Program-made: the position numbers and the translations under genes
The notes under the pieces: model-generated
What the model was told of the DNA's origin: nothing
Seen by the model: the letters and a program-made list of their open reading frames with translations, nothing else
The model's database searches: none
Assembly: GCF_921293095.1 (NCBI RefSeq)
Contig: NC_060259.1
Coordinates: forward strand, 434,001 to 498,000
Direction of reading: 5' to 3'
DNA: 64,000 nt
DNA from: Ischnura elegans
Taxonomy: Eukaryota > Arthropoda > Insecta > Odonata > Coenagrionidae
In this document: piece after piece, positions 47,295-59,334 of the stretch
Layout: every line of letters begins with the position of its first letter
Position numbering within the stretch: position 1 is the first letter of the stretch

Positions 47295-47375
47295 TAAAAC
47301 TGTGTTAGGTTCACTATTAATTAATTATGGGCACGACCCGGGTCCCGTAACTTGGTTACATCGTCAGGTGACCGA
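47295..47375 (-). ncRNA. Hammerhead ribozyme-like motif with element tail
   Basis: Minus strand: GGUCAC, then an intact CUGACGA core (47367-47361), a U, helix II GUAAC/GUUAC with a CAA loop, GGGA in place of GAAA, palindromic ACCC/GGGU, C, then GUGCCC. Helix I pairs CAC with GUG and GG with CC across one mismatch. The sequence beyond (CCCATAATTAA, then GAACCTAACA and AGTTTTAT) is shared with the PLE tail at 8749-8795. The changed GAAA suggests an inactive copy. Confidence 0.55.
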
Positions 47376-48948
47376 CCTTCTTGCCTTTAACTGGCGAAAG
47401 CATGTATTTACCATATTTTTTTACCTCAAGTGAATCTCATTTACAAAGACTACGACGAAAAATATGACCTCGGAAACTCAATATTTTAAATAGTTGCACT
47501 TAAACAATCATTTTGCACCACATTTGCTAAAACTTTAGTTGGATGAGTAACAACTAAGATATTATTAATCAATCCTAGATCAAAGATATAAATCACCCAC
47601 TTTATCGATGAAAGCTTTAATGCATCGTACCCTCAGAATTACAGGATTACAAAAAATGAAGATTTATTGCAAACACACGATTACGAGACACACACTATAA
47701 ATACGCTGGGTCACAATGATGGCCGAATCATTTAACAGGCTTTTTTACTTGGCTCCCCTCTCATGCACCTACGCCCTCTCCAAAAACCTCAATCCATTTA
47801 AAGGTGTGTTTGGTTCGTGGGAACTATTGAGAGCGAAATCCCTTCGCAACCACAAAACAATTCCACATGAAAAAATCTTTCTTCTTCTCCATGAATGTTT
47901 TTCCTTCCGCTATCATAACTTTTCCCTTTCGAAAGGAAGAGGGTAGTTTTGTCTGAGCCCAATGTAGCCCACGCGAACAAAGAGACGAAGGACTCTCGCA
48001 CCTCTGACCCTTTCTCACACCGCAATCCGACCGATGAGAGAAGAGACAGTGGACCAGAGGGAAAAGAAATAAAGAGAGAAGCATTCAAAACATCATCCCT
48101 CTGCACACACGACCACTCCAACCCCCGAAGCATATCCCGCCTTCAAAGGTTCGAGCGAAATGTTTCCCCCGACCAAACTAAACCGCAGAGAGATTCCGAA
48201 ATCCACTTCTGCAGGTCATTCCTCTGAGCTCAACTTAGACATTTCTCCATGCAGATCATGGGTTGGCAATTCCTCCATGCGTAAGGACATGCGTATTTTC
48301 AAACTGAAATGACTGCGCGAGTTGCTATCACCAATAATCCCCCGACAAATGTTTACTGATGTAACAATTTTGTGCTACCTGTCATAGGGGCCTATTACGT
48401 AACTTTGACTCGGAGCTAGAGCTATCTGTAACTCCGCCCGGATTTGTTTTGATTTGTAGCTCCAACTCTATTACGTACCGGCAGGAGTTACGGAAGTCTC
48501 GGAAAGAATGCGGAGCTACAGTGGCTCTGGAAAATTCGGAAAGCAAATCTCCAGAAATGAGTCAACCAATAGGAGCTAGGTATCCGATAATAAATGTTTC
48601 TGAGCCGACGAATTTAACGTGAATTACGGAATGGAGTCCCAAACTTGTATTTCGTAAGTTAACGTGAAATAATTAATATAAACTACATTGTTGGAATGTT
48701 TATACCATAAAGCTTAGTCATATACAGTTATATGTCATCCATTGTATACAGTCATTCATTTATCGTCGAATGCAAACCTATTCTCTGCCCATGTTGCTAT
48801 TATGGCAGTGAATACAATTTTAGATACCGGCAAAGGTCAGAGAAAATGAGCAGGAAGCAGTGCGCGGTGCTCACTAATTTTATGAGTGACCACAGAAGCT
48901 TTGCCCCTGGCGTATTCCAACCTCAGAGTACTCTGAGATTCCAACCCC
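47376..48948. other. No recognised gene
   Basis: Several frames of 76-111 codons overlap on both strands at 47716-48227, none with a known domain. AGGGGCCTATTACGTAAC at about 48387 resembles a DNA-transposon terminus, but its partner end was not found. Confidence 0.3.
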
Positions 48949-48950
48949 TA

Positions 48951-49053
48951 TGAAAAAATTGTATAAACCTGTTTCAAAATTTTATACAATCTTATACATT
49001 GCCATGGCAATGTATAAAAATTTGAAACAGGTTTAAACAATTTTTTCATAAGG
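48951..49053. repeat. ~103-bp near-perfect palindrome
   Basis: The outer arms run TATGAAAAAATTGTATAAACC, TGTTTCAAAATTTTATAC and, after a 10-nt AATCTTATAC interruption on the left side only, a perfect centre ATTGCCATGGCAAT. The right arm mirrors the left with a few changes. It is either a tiny foldback element or a hairpin-forming sequence. Confidence 0.8.
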
Positions 49054-49093
49054 GAAGGGATAAACGGGGAGGCAACAATAAATAAAATGTGGG

Positions 49094-49583
49094 GTGACAA
49101 ACCTTAATATTTTATCCACAATTAACAAAAATGTGCTACTGAGATTGACAGATGCCTACACAGTACGAAGATATTTGTACACACACCAACACATATATTT
49201 AATACCAATAATGAAAATAAAAATGCCTTATGGCAAATCCAGCCCGATTACCTTCGCTTCTCAACTGTCATTTGCCATGTCGGCCGTCGGAAGGTCGGAA
49301 TCTGAAGGATTTGGCAATGGATGGACCAATAAACATATATTGGGGAAGTATGATGAGGGTGTTTGTGGAGTATATAAGAAGAAGGAGGCATCTGGCATTA
49401 GAAAGGAGGCGAATAAGGGGTTCCCACAATCCGATTGAATTAGATGAAGACTATTTTCGAATGTTTTTCAGAGTGTCGAAAAACATTTTTCAATATCTCT
49501 ACCGATCTCTGGGACCCACACTAAGGAAACGCAGTATATCTCAGATGCAGAATAAGAAGATTCAACATTACACACGCCCATAG
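49094..49583 (+). pseudogene. PIF/Harbinger transposase N-terminal fragment
   Basis: The frame at 49230-49583 includes EYIRRRRHLALERRRIRGSH and NPIELDEDYFRMFFRVSKNI, then FQYLYRSLGPTLRKRS. This matches the start of Harbinger nucleases, where an Arg-rich segment is followed by a (N)P-x-E-L-x-D-(E/D)-(Y/F)-F-(R)-x-x-FR(V/L)SK block. The DDE catalytic core is absent because the copy ends at a rearrangement near 49535. An overlapping frame (49094-49438) is out of phase and probably spurious. Confidence 0.65.
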
Positions 49584-49697
49584 TGATATAATGAAAATTC
49601 TTTAATGATATTTATGTTTTTCCACGCTTAGTCCAGAATCTCTGCGTTTCCTTAGTGTGGGTCCCAGAGACCGGCAGAGATATTGAAAAATGTTTCG
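49477..49697. repeat. Inverted duplication of the Harbinger fragment (hairpin with ~57-bp arms)
   Basis: Positions 49477-49534 and 49642-49697 are inverse complements with only a few differences, around a 107-nt loop. Both arms encode the FQYLYRSLGPTLRKR-like stretch, in opposite orientations. The minus-strand copy continues to about 49710. A transcript across both would form a long RNA duplex. Confidence 0.85.
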
Positions 49698-49710
49698 AAG
49701 CGCCTCGCTA

Positions 49711-51880
49711 TCTACCCGTGTCATCACCAGCAGCTCTTCTCCTTCCCGAGACATTGGTAAAATCTTAACTGTTGGTTATTCTGGACGCACAAATTCATTA
49801 ATACCTCATGCCTTTTACTTCAATTCATTTGGAAACTGGGTTTTTGAATGGAAATAAACTTTGGGTAAAAACTTAAAATACTTGTGTGTGATTATTCGCT
49901 TCCCGACACCAAGGGCAAGAACCCGCACGCATTACAATAACATTACGCATCCAGCCATCTTGAGAATGACTTACATAAATAGGCATAGAAAAAAATAAAA
50001 TTCAGTGTAGAAATAAGGCAAATGTGCAGGCACACTTGACATTATTCAGTGAGATTGAGGAAATTTTTCCTCACATTCAAATTAATTCATTTCATTCTCT
50101 GATAAAACTGGTTAATCTAAAGGAAAGCATTCTTATTTAATGAAATGGAATTGGGCTGTGATTACTACTGACTGTGCATCAACCGAGAAATAGATTTAAC
50201 ATAAATTTTAAAGCCTTGCATGTCTGATTATATATATTTATATTTTCCTAAATAATGCAAACTTCCAAGAGACATTCCATTTCTTGTAACTAATCGCGAT
50301 TCCAAGTCGAGTTGCGCCACTAAAAGTTTTTGAGAAGCATTGCAACACTACGGAAGTTATAATAAACCAATTAAAATGCGAGCGAAGCGAAAGAATACAT
50401 TCAAGTTTCAACAGGGCGCAGAAGTTGGTAAGAACACGATGCTAGTGATATTAGGTATAAACTATCCTTCATAGCAGCAAAATGACAAAAATACCCTGAA
50501 TAATATTGAGGTCCTACCTTAATTAACTTGAAGCCTTAATCAGGGTCATTCCTTCCTCCGGTGGCTGGAGATGTCCGATGGAGATAATCCTCGGGCAGGG
50601 GCAGAAGGGGTCACACAAGGTTTCATCGTGAGGGACACTTCAAAGAGTAATCAGCGAACACGTTAACACGCTTAGGAACACGCAACCACGACATAAAGAA
50701 TTACACTAAAGGCGTGGATGCAGATCAACTGAGAATAAGGGCGACACTAACACTACTATCATGAAGACGACACATACACGACGTTTACAGTGGATAGAAT
50801 ACACGCGACGCGTAGAAGACATCCTGGGCGTTAATTCTGGTTGCTCCTTCGATAAGGGTTTACATTAACTAATCATAAAAAAATAAGATTCACTTATTTC
50901 ACCACCGACACGAGTTATCGAACGATAATAATAATAACAGGAACAATAGCACTCGGCGATCGTTCAGGCGATGGACTCGCCGTCCGGCATATGTCGACGG
51001 TCTGAATGACGCGTGTGAAGTGCACCACCCTCTCGACTCGATAAGGAAGGACACACCTGTTTTAAGGCGAGACGCAATGAATCATCAGTTGGGAGGGGGG
51101 TGTGTCTGAAATATGCTAAGAGGTAGAATGTCTCCGAGAGTCAAAGAGGTCCCTCCGGAAGCCCTGCGGAAGAAGTAAATGTAAAGGCCGTTTTACACGG
51201 TACACGGAATTGCGCAGTCTGACGTACGTGTGAAGGCGCAATCAAAATTGCGTCGTTTAACACAAAAATTTAAGCCTGAATTAACTATCTCAAACTATTT
51301 TCTTTAAGAATAATTTGTAACAATTTGTTTCGCCCATATAAATCAGCTAGCCAATTAAAACCTTGGGTGGAGTAAAAAATAACAGGAATAACATTAGGAT
51401 ACATTCTTGAAATTTTCATTTATTTTGATCTTTATATTAGAGAAGCTGTATTTATTAAATATATATTTTCTCAGTAAATGCCAAATATTATTGGAACCAT
51501 TCAATAATTTAATTATTTTTTCTGCTTTCCTTTCTAAGTGTTCAGAGACTCGCAAATATACTCACAATATAGATAATAATTACTGTAGTAATACAACCAA
51601 TTCTACACACATAAGGTAAGAAATAAAACAATATCAATTAAGGTCAATTCAACACCACTGACATTCTTTAAATATGACTGATATTTGACTCGATACCGAA
51701 CTTAAATTCATAAGTCTTTCCGAGAACTCCTTTCAAGTGGCAGATGAGTTAGGGTTTGGAATATCAACACGGCGAACATTCATGCGTCAAAGAATCGGGA
51801 AGCAACGCGTAAATCCAGAAGAATAGTTCAGGAGATCAATTTCCTAACTTTTTCCGATCATTTTATTTCACAGATAGATT
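49711..51880. other. No recognised gene
   Basis: AT-rich apart from about 50540-51070, which is more balanced and CpG-containing (ACGCGACGCG, TCGACGGTC). That segment could be a promoter or a retroelement leader, but I see no primer-binding site, LTR pair or coding frame to decide. Confidence 0.3.
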
Positions 51881-51899
51881 TGAAATAGACGGCGGAGGT

Positions 51900-52352
51900 T
51901 TCCGTGGAGTCCGTCCTCTTGAATGCCTCATTCCCTCCAAACAGTCAAGATTCGGAACACTTTAAAAACTGCTGCTGTCGTACAGAAAGCGTTACACGGT
52001 TGTTAAACGAATTGAGTTGCGAGCCGCTAGAGACTCGGAGAGTGCGCGCTAGGCTTAGATTGCTTGAGATATTAAGAATGGCGATCTTCAATTGTAAGAG
52101 CGACACGGATATCATCACAATAGAATCCCACTACAGTTCCATGTACGACCAAAGCGATAAAATAAGTGAGATATTTAGGCGAAGGGATAGGTGCGGAATT
52201 CGTTATCTCCCACGCGCGACAAAGGACTTTAATTAATGCAAGGCGAAATTTCGTCAGAACATTTCCATTATAAATGGATACGGCGGGTGTCCTGACAGCC
52301 CAGCCACACGCCTATTGAGGCAGCTTGCGGGGTAGTATGTAGATGTAGATGA
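51900..52352 (+). pseudogene. LINE C-terminal fragment and 3' end, plus strand
   Basis: A 110-residue frame (51904-52236) contains FKNCCCRTESVTRLLNELSC, EPLETRRVRARLRLLEI and YLPRATKDFN. This is the same C-terminal plan (SVT..L..L....L..RR..ARL.LL, then RYLPR..KD.N) as the LINEs at 16.5 and 41.4 kb, but diverged. It ends with ACGCCTATTGAGGCAGCTTG and a TGTAGATGTAGATG tail at about 52337-52350. It belongs to a different subfamily, shared with the fragment at 7170-7245. Confidence 0.75.
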
Positions 52353-55300
52353 CCAACATAAAATTTTTACTGATAAATCTGCTTACTACGTGTGCATAGT
52401 AGTCTTTATTTATCAAAGAATAAGCAAAAACCCGTCGTTTTTGAGTCTTGAAAATCCCAAATATCCTATATCCACAAAACCCTTCGGCAGACCCCCGGTC
52501 CCCCCCCCCTTTTGTCCAAACTTAGATCCGCCCTTGGTAACAGGTGTATTACGGCAGATTTTGCAGTAGTAGATCGTTTCTTTCCCTTGTTTGACTCACG
52601 TATACTTATTGAAAATAGAAACTAAGCGCACAAATACTTAAAATACACGTCCAAAACGAATTAAATAATAAACGCAATTAGTAAGAGAAGAAAGAACGCA
52701 CGGGAAATTCACTCGAAACGCGTCACAAGACGGTATTTTTTATACTAGTAAAATGAAAATACGAAATTTTCAACGTACCTGAATCTGTACTTAAACTCTC
52801 AATGTGTAGTAAACCGATGCAGGAACCACTGTTCTTGTTCACTCAAGCACTTACGTTTATGAAATATAATTAACATAAAAGTTTTTTTCTTCTCATTTCT
52901 TTTCTGGCGCACCACTTTTGTGAACACTTTTCATATTAACACTTAAATTGAGCATGAAACCTTCTCACTTGTCAAACCAGCTTTCACCGTTGGCATTCAC
53001 TGAACTACTGAGGATTCAGACGGATTTCGCAATCTACGCGACGGGAAAAAAAAGAATATTTTTTGCTGTGCGCGCGCAACCTTCCCCCTCCCATAACGCT
53101 TCCTTCCTTACCTCCAGCCCTGGGAGAACTACTTGGCGCTGATTCCCACGGTAATAGATACCCCCTATTAAAAAAACCAGAGGAGTGAGATGTGTAACCA
53201 TACCCAGACATATTATCTGATATTTTGTGGAAGAATTAATTATGGTATTCATTACTTGCGGGGATATCGGTTTTCGCTACGGAACTGAGATTTTGGGAAG
53301 AGCGGACGAGGGCAAAAAAAGAGGAGACAGAAGGTATGGATGGGGCGAGTATCTAGCGGGGATGTTGAAAACGACGCACAGTGGGCGGAAATCGAAAAAA
53401 GCTTGACACACCCTAAATATTCACTTTTATTTTGGTAAACAAAAATAGTACAGTCCGATAGAATAATGTCCAAGGATCAAGGAGCTATGGCTATTTAAAT
53501 ATTTGGTTCACCCAATAAATCATTAGAAGCAGTTGAAGACGAGAAAAAATTATAAAAAATTTCAATTCTGAATTTCTGCCAAAATCGAATATTTACTTTC
53601 GCTAGAGAGCCGTTAATATGGTTTTCCATAAATTTCAACGCATATTTTCCAAAAGAATATATCTTCCCTTAGAATAATACGGGATAGTTTATTTATTTTT
53701 ATCAACTTTTAATTAATAATTAAACATTTTAAATTGCATTGTTTTTGGACTATTTTTGACATCAAGTGGAAAATAACTTGGGGGGCGACGAGACTCGATA
53801 GTAAAATTCATATGGAAAGAAAGACCTGAATCTTGACTAAATGATCCATCAAAAATGCAACTCTGATAAACATTTTTAATCGCAGAGTTATCTTCACTGT
53901 AAATAGGAAGCATTTGCAACTCGTAATAACTTCCAATTTTTATTCTTATGAATATTATTCTGTATTCTATTGAGGCTATCCATAGCGCAACCTCGAGCAA
54001 GCGAGAAATCTCATCGTTATTCGGTTCAGTTACTTATATCTATCTTCAGCACATTTCCCAGTACAATCGCAGACAAAACCACAGAATAGAATCGGCAAAG
54101 GATTGGCGCGCTGAAGAGGCGAAAATTCGAAAGGCAGATCCCGTTTTATTTGTCGGGGCCCCGAAGACCCTCTCAGGAAAAGGCCCAACAATCGGCGGTT
54201 GACGCCTCCGGGTGCGTCCAGCACGCTCACTGTAGGACCTCTCCAACGCACGCAGCGAACACTCCAGGGGCCTTGAAGAGCAGCAGCACACAAGACACAG
54301 TCCGTGTGGAAGCCAACACAGCTGCCGCCGCCGCGGTAGTCCAGAACTCACAGTACATCTCCACGCCCTGTCATTTATCAAAATAAAACCCTTTGATTGC
54401 GAAAGGAGAGAGTCTAAATACAAGAAGTAAGAGAGCAGCATTGTTCATACGGATGAGCCAATGGGTTTGCATTTTTTTAAGAATTCAAAGAGCCATTTAA
54501 TTTCCATAGCTCAAGCCTTCCTCTTGAATTTACTTTAATAAAAATCGATTTAAATAGTGTATTTTATCCATCACATGAGTTCACAAAAATATTAACAAAT
54601 GCAAATCTTAATGCACTAAACTCACTGAAAATAGGACATGCACGGCAATTCTGGTAGTCACTCCCTCACAATGGACGTTCATTCTCTGACATTCATAAAA
54701 GCCCGTAAGCTTTTTATTCCTAAATGAAATATTTACAGAAAAGAGAGAGAGAGCTCAGTTTCTACATAAGAGCGACTAACTTTGCATTACTCTCCTCGAA
54801 TTTGCCTGCAGTAGAATTTAAAGAGCCCTCGAATGGTTCTTATTATCAGCTTTCTCTATTGTGTGGTATTTATTTAAATTAAATTTCAATGAAAAAATTA
54901 TGAGTGATAGCATTTTATCAAAATATTTAACAACTAATCACTTAAAGATATCAGCATGATTGATTCAAAGGTAGTTAATAATGTAGGGTATTTCAAATAT
55001 TAAGTATAACTATGGGCTCCAATAATATGCTTCAGGTTACTTGCCTCTCCTTTCATTATTTTTCATTCGTATTGTACCCAAATTTCCTGAATTCTAAACA
55101 CGAATAATTACTGCTACGATTATTAATTGAAAAATTACTCATTTCTATGAAGTAAAAATAGCAACGAACGTTTTGGCAATATATAAAAAGAGCATGATTT
55201 GTCCCCAAATTGGGCGTGTTGTTTGAGTTTGTCAATGTATGTCAGTAATTATTATTTGGTAAGCATATAATTGAATAAAATTCCTTTTTGTTCTAAAATG

Positions 55301-56269
55301 CTGATTTGCCTTATTAGATTCTGAAACTTGATTGTTAGAATATACCGATGATGTGTTGATACTGAGCGATGAGTGGAAGGCTGCCCGGAAGACGTATTTA
55401 TCGTTGGTTTGAGGAGGATTGCATTTGGGAATCGTTTGCTCTTCTCGTGATCGCCCCTCTCTTTCGCGACAAGCTTACCCCGAGTGATTATTTCGCTGTC
55501 CGTTGGCGTTTTGAGGGTGTTAGCATCTGAGGCTGGCCGGCACCGTGTCTCACAATCAGATCAGCGTGAAAAACTCACCCCTAACTGCGAAATTCATTGC
55601 GAAGAGGTTTACTCACTGACGGAATGGCTGAAAAGTGCTGACGCCGAGAAAGATCGCGGGTCGCATCTAAGTTCAAAATAATCATTTTACTAAAGAGAGT
55701 GGATTATTTGTGTAAAATGAGGCACTCATAAAATATGGCAACCGCTTACATCTCAAAAGTGTACTCCATTGCTCTCTAAATCGACATCAACACCTACATA
55801 CTTCTGCTCCACAAGTAGCCTCATTAGTCATGAGGTGCGTAGTGTTTACAATAATAAGCGTGTAACTAAACATTGAATAATCTTAACGTAAAATGACGTT
55901 TTGGATTTATTGGATGGCAGCAACATTGTATTCTCCTTTGTTGACTTAATGAGTCCATAAATGACCGTGGGAAAGAACAATTCCTATTCCAACCCGTTCC
56001 TTAAGATATTTCTTTTCTTTTATATTTGATATCGGGATATCCTGGAACTGTAGTGGCCTCTGGTTTCACTCGTCTCTTTGATATTGCTTTAATAGTACAA
56101 CCCTGGAGTAGTTTTATATTTATAGTTGTTGAAGCGGTGTGGCACTCTAGTGTTCACTCCATGGTGCATTCCAATTTTTTATTATTTCAACTGCGCTTGT
56201 TGATCCCAGTCTGCAGGCGATATACATATGTATTGCATGCTTCCGCGTCCCTAAGGTTTAATGTCCTCG
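52353..56269. other. No recognised gene over ~3.9 kb
   Basis: AT-rich DNA. A polypyrimidine C-run is at 52499-52514. A GC-richer segment at 54150-54350 gives overlapping Ala/Ser/Arg-rich frames on both strands (up to 131 codons) without a known domain. A GAGAGAGAG run is at about 54741. Confidence 0.3.
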
Positions 56270-56625
56270 CATTCACGTAAGAAAATCGTTGCGAACGCTC
56301 TTTGGCGCGAGAGCGCGTTCTCTTTATGGGTTTCTCGTCGTACGGAGGTCGTCGGGTTGGGCGGTAGGCGGTGTTGCGCGCTGTCCCTCCCACGCAATAT
56401 CCCTGTGGGGAGGGGGTTGGTCCCCAGCGGGTGGGTGGGTGGGAGTGGCCTCGTATCCATGGTGACGGAGAGAGTGAGAGAGATAAGTGGGGAGGGAGGG
56501 AGGCCGCACAGCATCCCGGTGGACCTGTTGTATCCAGCGAGCGCCCTCCATTTCGGCCCTGTCCTCTCCATCACCGCATCGGAAGAGAGAGAAGTCACAC
56601 CACTTCATGGCCGTCATATTTATTG
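56270..56625. promoter_or_regulatory. CpG- and GAGA-rich promoter candidate
   Basis: GC and CpG content rise sharply over ~350 bp (TTGGCGCGAGAGCGCG, CTCGTCGTACGGAGG, GTTGCGCGCTG). GAGA repeats lie near 56466-56490 (GGAGAGAGTGAGAGAGATAAG) and GGGAGGGAGGGAGG just after. Overlapping frames of 85-130 codons on both strands are expected from the composition. It resembles an arthropod promoter region, but no gene start can be tied to it. Confidence 0.35.
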
Positions 56626-56995
56626 CTCGGAATTCGCGCATTTTTCAGAATGAAAGGGAGACTAGGCCTCATTGCCAATTGAATGGGAGGGTGGGAATGA
56701 CATGCTTGGTTCATTCGCAAAATGCTCCGTGTATTTACACCTGACTTCACCAGTATAGCTAGATGGCTACAAGCCAGTCTGGAGAGAAAAGTTTAACAAT
56801 CGCCAAAATATTTCACAGAATTACTGGAGACAACCACAGGAACAACGGGCCTTAATATCTTCGCAATCGAAAGCAGAAAGTATTCTGTGTAGAAATTGGT
56901 TGAGAAAGTTTTAAATTTTAACACTCACTAGTGAGAGGTACATTAAGGGTTGGGTATAAACAAGGGTATACATAAGGAAATAAAAAGTGCTTATT

Positions 56996-57230
56996 GGCCT
57001 AATTATACGATACATTAACACGTACAAGTTAATGTTTGTTTGCGTGAATGATTTTTACGGACTGGAACGGAACATGCATGAATCAAATTAGAAGAGGTTC
57101 TATTTTCCGTTCATACATTCACGCACGTCAAGTGGAATTCAAATGTTACACGGGACATTTTCGTGTTCATTTTCGCGTTCATACATTTAGACATTAACTT
57201 GTACGGGTTAATGTACCGTTTAAAAAGGCC
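56996..57230. mobile_element. Small MITE with ~38-bp inverted ends (235 bp)
   Basis: The left end runs GGCCTAATTATACGATACAT and TAACACGTACAAGTTAATGT. The right end is its inverse (ACATTAACTTGTACGGGTTA, ATGTACCGTTTAAAAAGGCC). Internal phrases (GCGTGAATG, CATTCACGC) are also inverted, so most of the element can fold. No target duplication is obvious. Confidence 0.65.
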
Positions 57231-58587
57231 GTAAGAAATGGAGTTGGCCCCAAATGCTCTCACATGAAATCTGAATTTCTTAATTATTTTATGACATTCT
57301 AACGCAACAATCATGAATATCATACCTCTGTCACCGTATTATCATTCGCTCTTAGCCGAGATTCGTTACAGATTCGAGAATGCTTAGTACGATTGAGGGG
57401 AAAAAATAATTTCCATACTCTTTCCAATTTATTATTTTAAAGAGTGCAACCAAGCACGATTGATTAAAAAGGCGTACTCCCCACAATCACATCACAAGCA
57501 CCTATCTTGATACCCTTCTTACTACGCCATACTATCCTACGAAATTGACCTTATCGAAAACTCGCCATGGAGGATCCATTAAAAAGCTGCAGATATCATT
57601 TTGTTGCCAAACACTTACATGAGAGTCGGTAAGTCAATTACGTATATTTTGGGAGCCTAAGGTTATATTTTCACGCAAGCAACTTTACAATAATACAAAT
57701 AATACTTAACAACGAGACTAAAATATTACACGACTAGAGAAGAAGCCTAATTTTCGACGAAAGCGATGGCAGTACCTCCAATTTGTAGGAAACCTTTTTG
57801 ACCCATTGTGCTAATCAAGATTTTAACATTTCAACCTGAATAAGTAAAGTAAAATTTGATAGCTTATTTAAAGTGAGGCCTCGACGAGTAAATTTCTTCA
57901 ATTTCGAGTGCGATGAAAGCACAAATATCGGCACATGCATTTAGGATTGCGCGCTGTGCCAAATGGATACTCCCGTCAATGGAAGCGGAATAGATTTCCA
58001 GGGTAGAGCTCTTGGCTTTCAATGAATTCCAGGAGTAATTCCATGCCTATTTCTGTCTTTGCTGTGTGGGAAGGAAAGGCAAGGGAGGCAGTGCTGGAAG
58101 GAAAGGGAGGCTCCCAGATCACCTCTTTAGTAATCCATGGAAACCTACCTTAATCGGTAGAATACTATAATGATAATAATGATTTCTGTCTTTCATGGGG
58201 TAAACTCAAGAGTCAGAAATAACGAACTGTAATCTGAAATCGTAATTTCTCTCTCCGTTCCCTCTAAGAAAAGTATCCCTCTGGCAAGCGTCTGGCGACT
58301 CATGTTATTGCTTTTTTCGTAACAGGAAAACAATTTTGGCTTAGCAACCCGCTCTTAATTTTCGTAACGATAGTTACAAACCTGGACCCTTACTCCCTTG
58401 TTGTCTGGGTATTGCGGCAAAAGAGGACATTCAATGAACACTTTATGTCTTCGGGCATAACTTAGGCTATAATACCAAGAAATAAACATTAGCAACACAG
58501 TAATTGCGTCTATAGCGTGAAGGTGTAGACTGCATGGCACTCCTCACACGCATAGAGCTTTGGGCTATTATATTTGCTTAAACTAAG
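57231..58587. other. No recognised gene
   Basis: AT-rich DNA with no significant frame. The purine-rich patch at 58070-58110 is unremarkable. Confidence 0.35.
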
Positions 58588-59148
58588 TAATAAATTAAAT
58601 AAAAGTGAAAAATTTCAAGCGCGCGAAAACGCGACGGCTAAGTATGAATGCTGGGAAAAGATCGTGTGACGTCATTCCGGTTCCCGCTGCCGCAGTGGGC
58701 GGTGACCTTGGGGCGAGGATATGTGTGCCGCTGCGATGCAGGCTACTAGCAGGTAGCAAAGTACCCTGCTAGCAGGTAGCGCTGGGCTTAAATAAGGATT
58801 ATTAATACCCTATCAAACGATGGAAACTTTCCGCCCATAGGCTGTTTTAATAGGTGATTATTAAGACATGTCTCCCTGAGCTCTGTCCCTCATGCATGCA
58901 TTGGTAATCTCAGACGATGTAAAACTCCTATTTACTCGTATAGAAACTAGGTCCCTGTGACGTCAGGTGGAGTGGCATCGCATGGGCACCAATCGTGACT
59001 TTTTCAAATGAGGATAAAAATTGACCATTGCCATTCGTCTAAACCGGTATTTATAAAACCAAATAATTTGTTTATTAGGAATACACTAATGGTGGGTAAC
59101 GAATAGCAATCAATACCTTTCGTTTTCATTGATGAAGGAAACTACCCT
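58588..59148. mobile_element. MITE family M1, copy 3, inverted and end-truncated
   Basis: On the opposite strand to copies 1 and 2. It begins inside the family at the TTCAAGCGCGCGAAAACGCG block and runs to the AGGGTAGTTTCC end at 59148. Its outer ~70 bp on the other side is missing. Confidence 0.75.
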
Positions 59149-59334
59149 ATTGTGTACATTTAGCGTAAGATAAAACTCATTTACCTCCCGCGGCAAAATA
59201 CATGCGAAATGACACAATTTAGGCGAAAAAAACACGGCGAGGAAAAATACTTTCGAGTCTTATAGCTGGTAAACGCCTTTGTCGTTTTCTCTGGGCTTTG
59301 AGATTCTAGTAAAAATATTGAGACCCCCTGCCCT
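59149..59334. other. Short spacer
   Basis: Nothing recognised between MITE M1 copy 3 and the Jockey relic. Confidence 0.3.

Noticed and set aside
47798..48227. Overlapping frames of 86-111 codons considered as a gene
   Set aside because: The two strands are equally open and none of the frames has a recognisable domain.
54030..54441. 131-codon and 87-codon minus-strand frames
   Set aside because: They overlap each other and plus-strand frames in a GC-rich patch. No domain seen.
56251..56682. Five overlapping frames of 85-130 codons on both strands
   Set aside because: They come from a GC-rich segment with few stop codons. No frame stands out and none has a known motif.
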